Source of the DNA: an uncultured bacterium
GTDB lineage: Bacteria; Planctomycetota; UBA1135; UBA2386
Assembly (NCBI GenBank): GCA_938003515.1
Contig: CALKYL010000317.1
Location: 1-5,865, forward strand
Length of the DNA stretch: 5,865 nt
Reading direction: 5' to 3'
Shown: in pieces, positions 5,780 to 5,865 of the stretch
Position numbering within the stretch: the first letter of the stretch is position 1
Layout: every line of letters begins with the position of its first letter
The notes under the pieces: generated by a model
Told to the model about the DNA's origin: nothing
The model's input: the letters and a program-made list of their open reading frames with translations, nothing else
Database searches by the model: none
Program-made: the position numbers and the translations under genes

Positions 5780-5865
5780 TCAGCGCGGCCGCCGCAGCAG
5801 GTCGACGCGCAGCGGCTGCAGGAAGCGCGCCGAGCCGTCGGCCGCCGCGTTCCGGGCGAAGGCCG
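5780..5865 (-). CDS. C-terminal end of an unidentified gene
   Basis: A minus-strand frame enters at the right edge and stops at TGA 5782-5780, 6 bases beyond the doxX stop, so the two genes converge. The visible 27 or so residues end in GSARFLQPLRVDLLRRPR. Every complete codon has G or C at its third position, which the other frames do not match as well. The fragment is too short to name a family. Confidence 0.5.
   Translation of the reverse strand, partial: AFARNAAADGSARFLQPLRVDLLRRPR

Overview
The window is very GC-rich, uses G or C at almost every third codon position, and is densely coded on both strands. Most visible protein starts carry short signal peptides ending in an A-(Q) or AG-(Q) type junction. 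Gene 2 has a small beta-barrel 'D-V-x-x-x-x-G' start and an 'H-x-x-A-x-x-L-G-H' helical module, gene 3 is a low-complexity beta-rich secreted protein, and gene 4 is a secreted ThuA-like protein. Together these suggest a member of the Planctomycetota, probably one of the deep GC-rich marine or metagenomic lineages. That assignment is inference from protein style; no marker gene is present.

Layout: (1) positions 1-1577, minus strand: a secreted gluzincin-type metallopeptidase with HELTH and EGLAD motifs, cut by the window start. (2) 1643-2899, minus: a secreted relative of the planctomycete peptidase-MA/DUF1570-like proteins in which the metal site is degraded (HEVSE instead of HExxH). (3) 2984-3937, plus, divergent from gene 2: a secreted protein of unknown function. 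(4) 3924-5228, minus, convergent with gene 3 and overlapping it by 14 bases: a GTG-started secreted ThuA/glutamine-amidotransferase-like protein. Its frame is interrupted once by an in-frame TGA (4799-4797) and then continues for 290 codons. (5) 5375-5773, plus, divergent from gene 4: a DoxX-family membrane protein. (6) 5780-5865, minus: the last 27 or so codons of another gene.

The main observation is that gene 4 looks like a selenoprotein. The TGA is followed, 24 bases later, by a 3-base GGU apical loop on a 9-bp stem with one 2-base bulge (positions 4781-4759). This fits the published shape of bacterial SECIS elements. The TGA lies inside the conserved domain, the next codons give a U-x-C motif, and there is no ribosome binding site for a separate downstream gene. 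Read through, the product is 434 residues. If it is real, this would be a selenoprotein family that I do not recognise from the standard list.

Secondary observations are an apparently leaderless start architecture (TA-rich -10 box ending 5-6 bases before ATG) at three genes, in contrast to a clear Shine-Dalgarno sequence at gene 4; an intact peptidase beside a pseudopeptidase; and a repeated CGCGGTC motif in the divergent region between gene 4 and doxX. There are no RNA genes, CRISPR arrays, insertion sequences or attachment sites that I can support. No gene-free stretch exceeds 300 bases; the gaps are 65, 84 and 146 bases.
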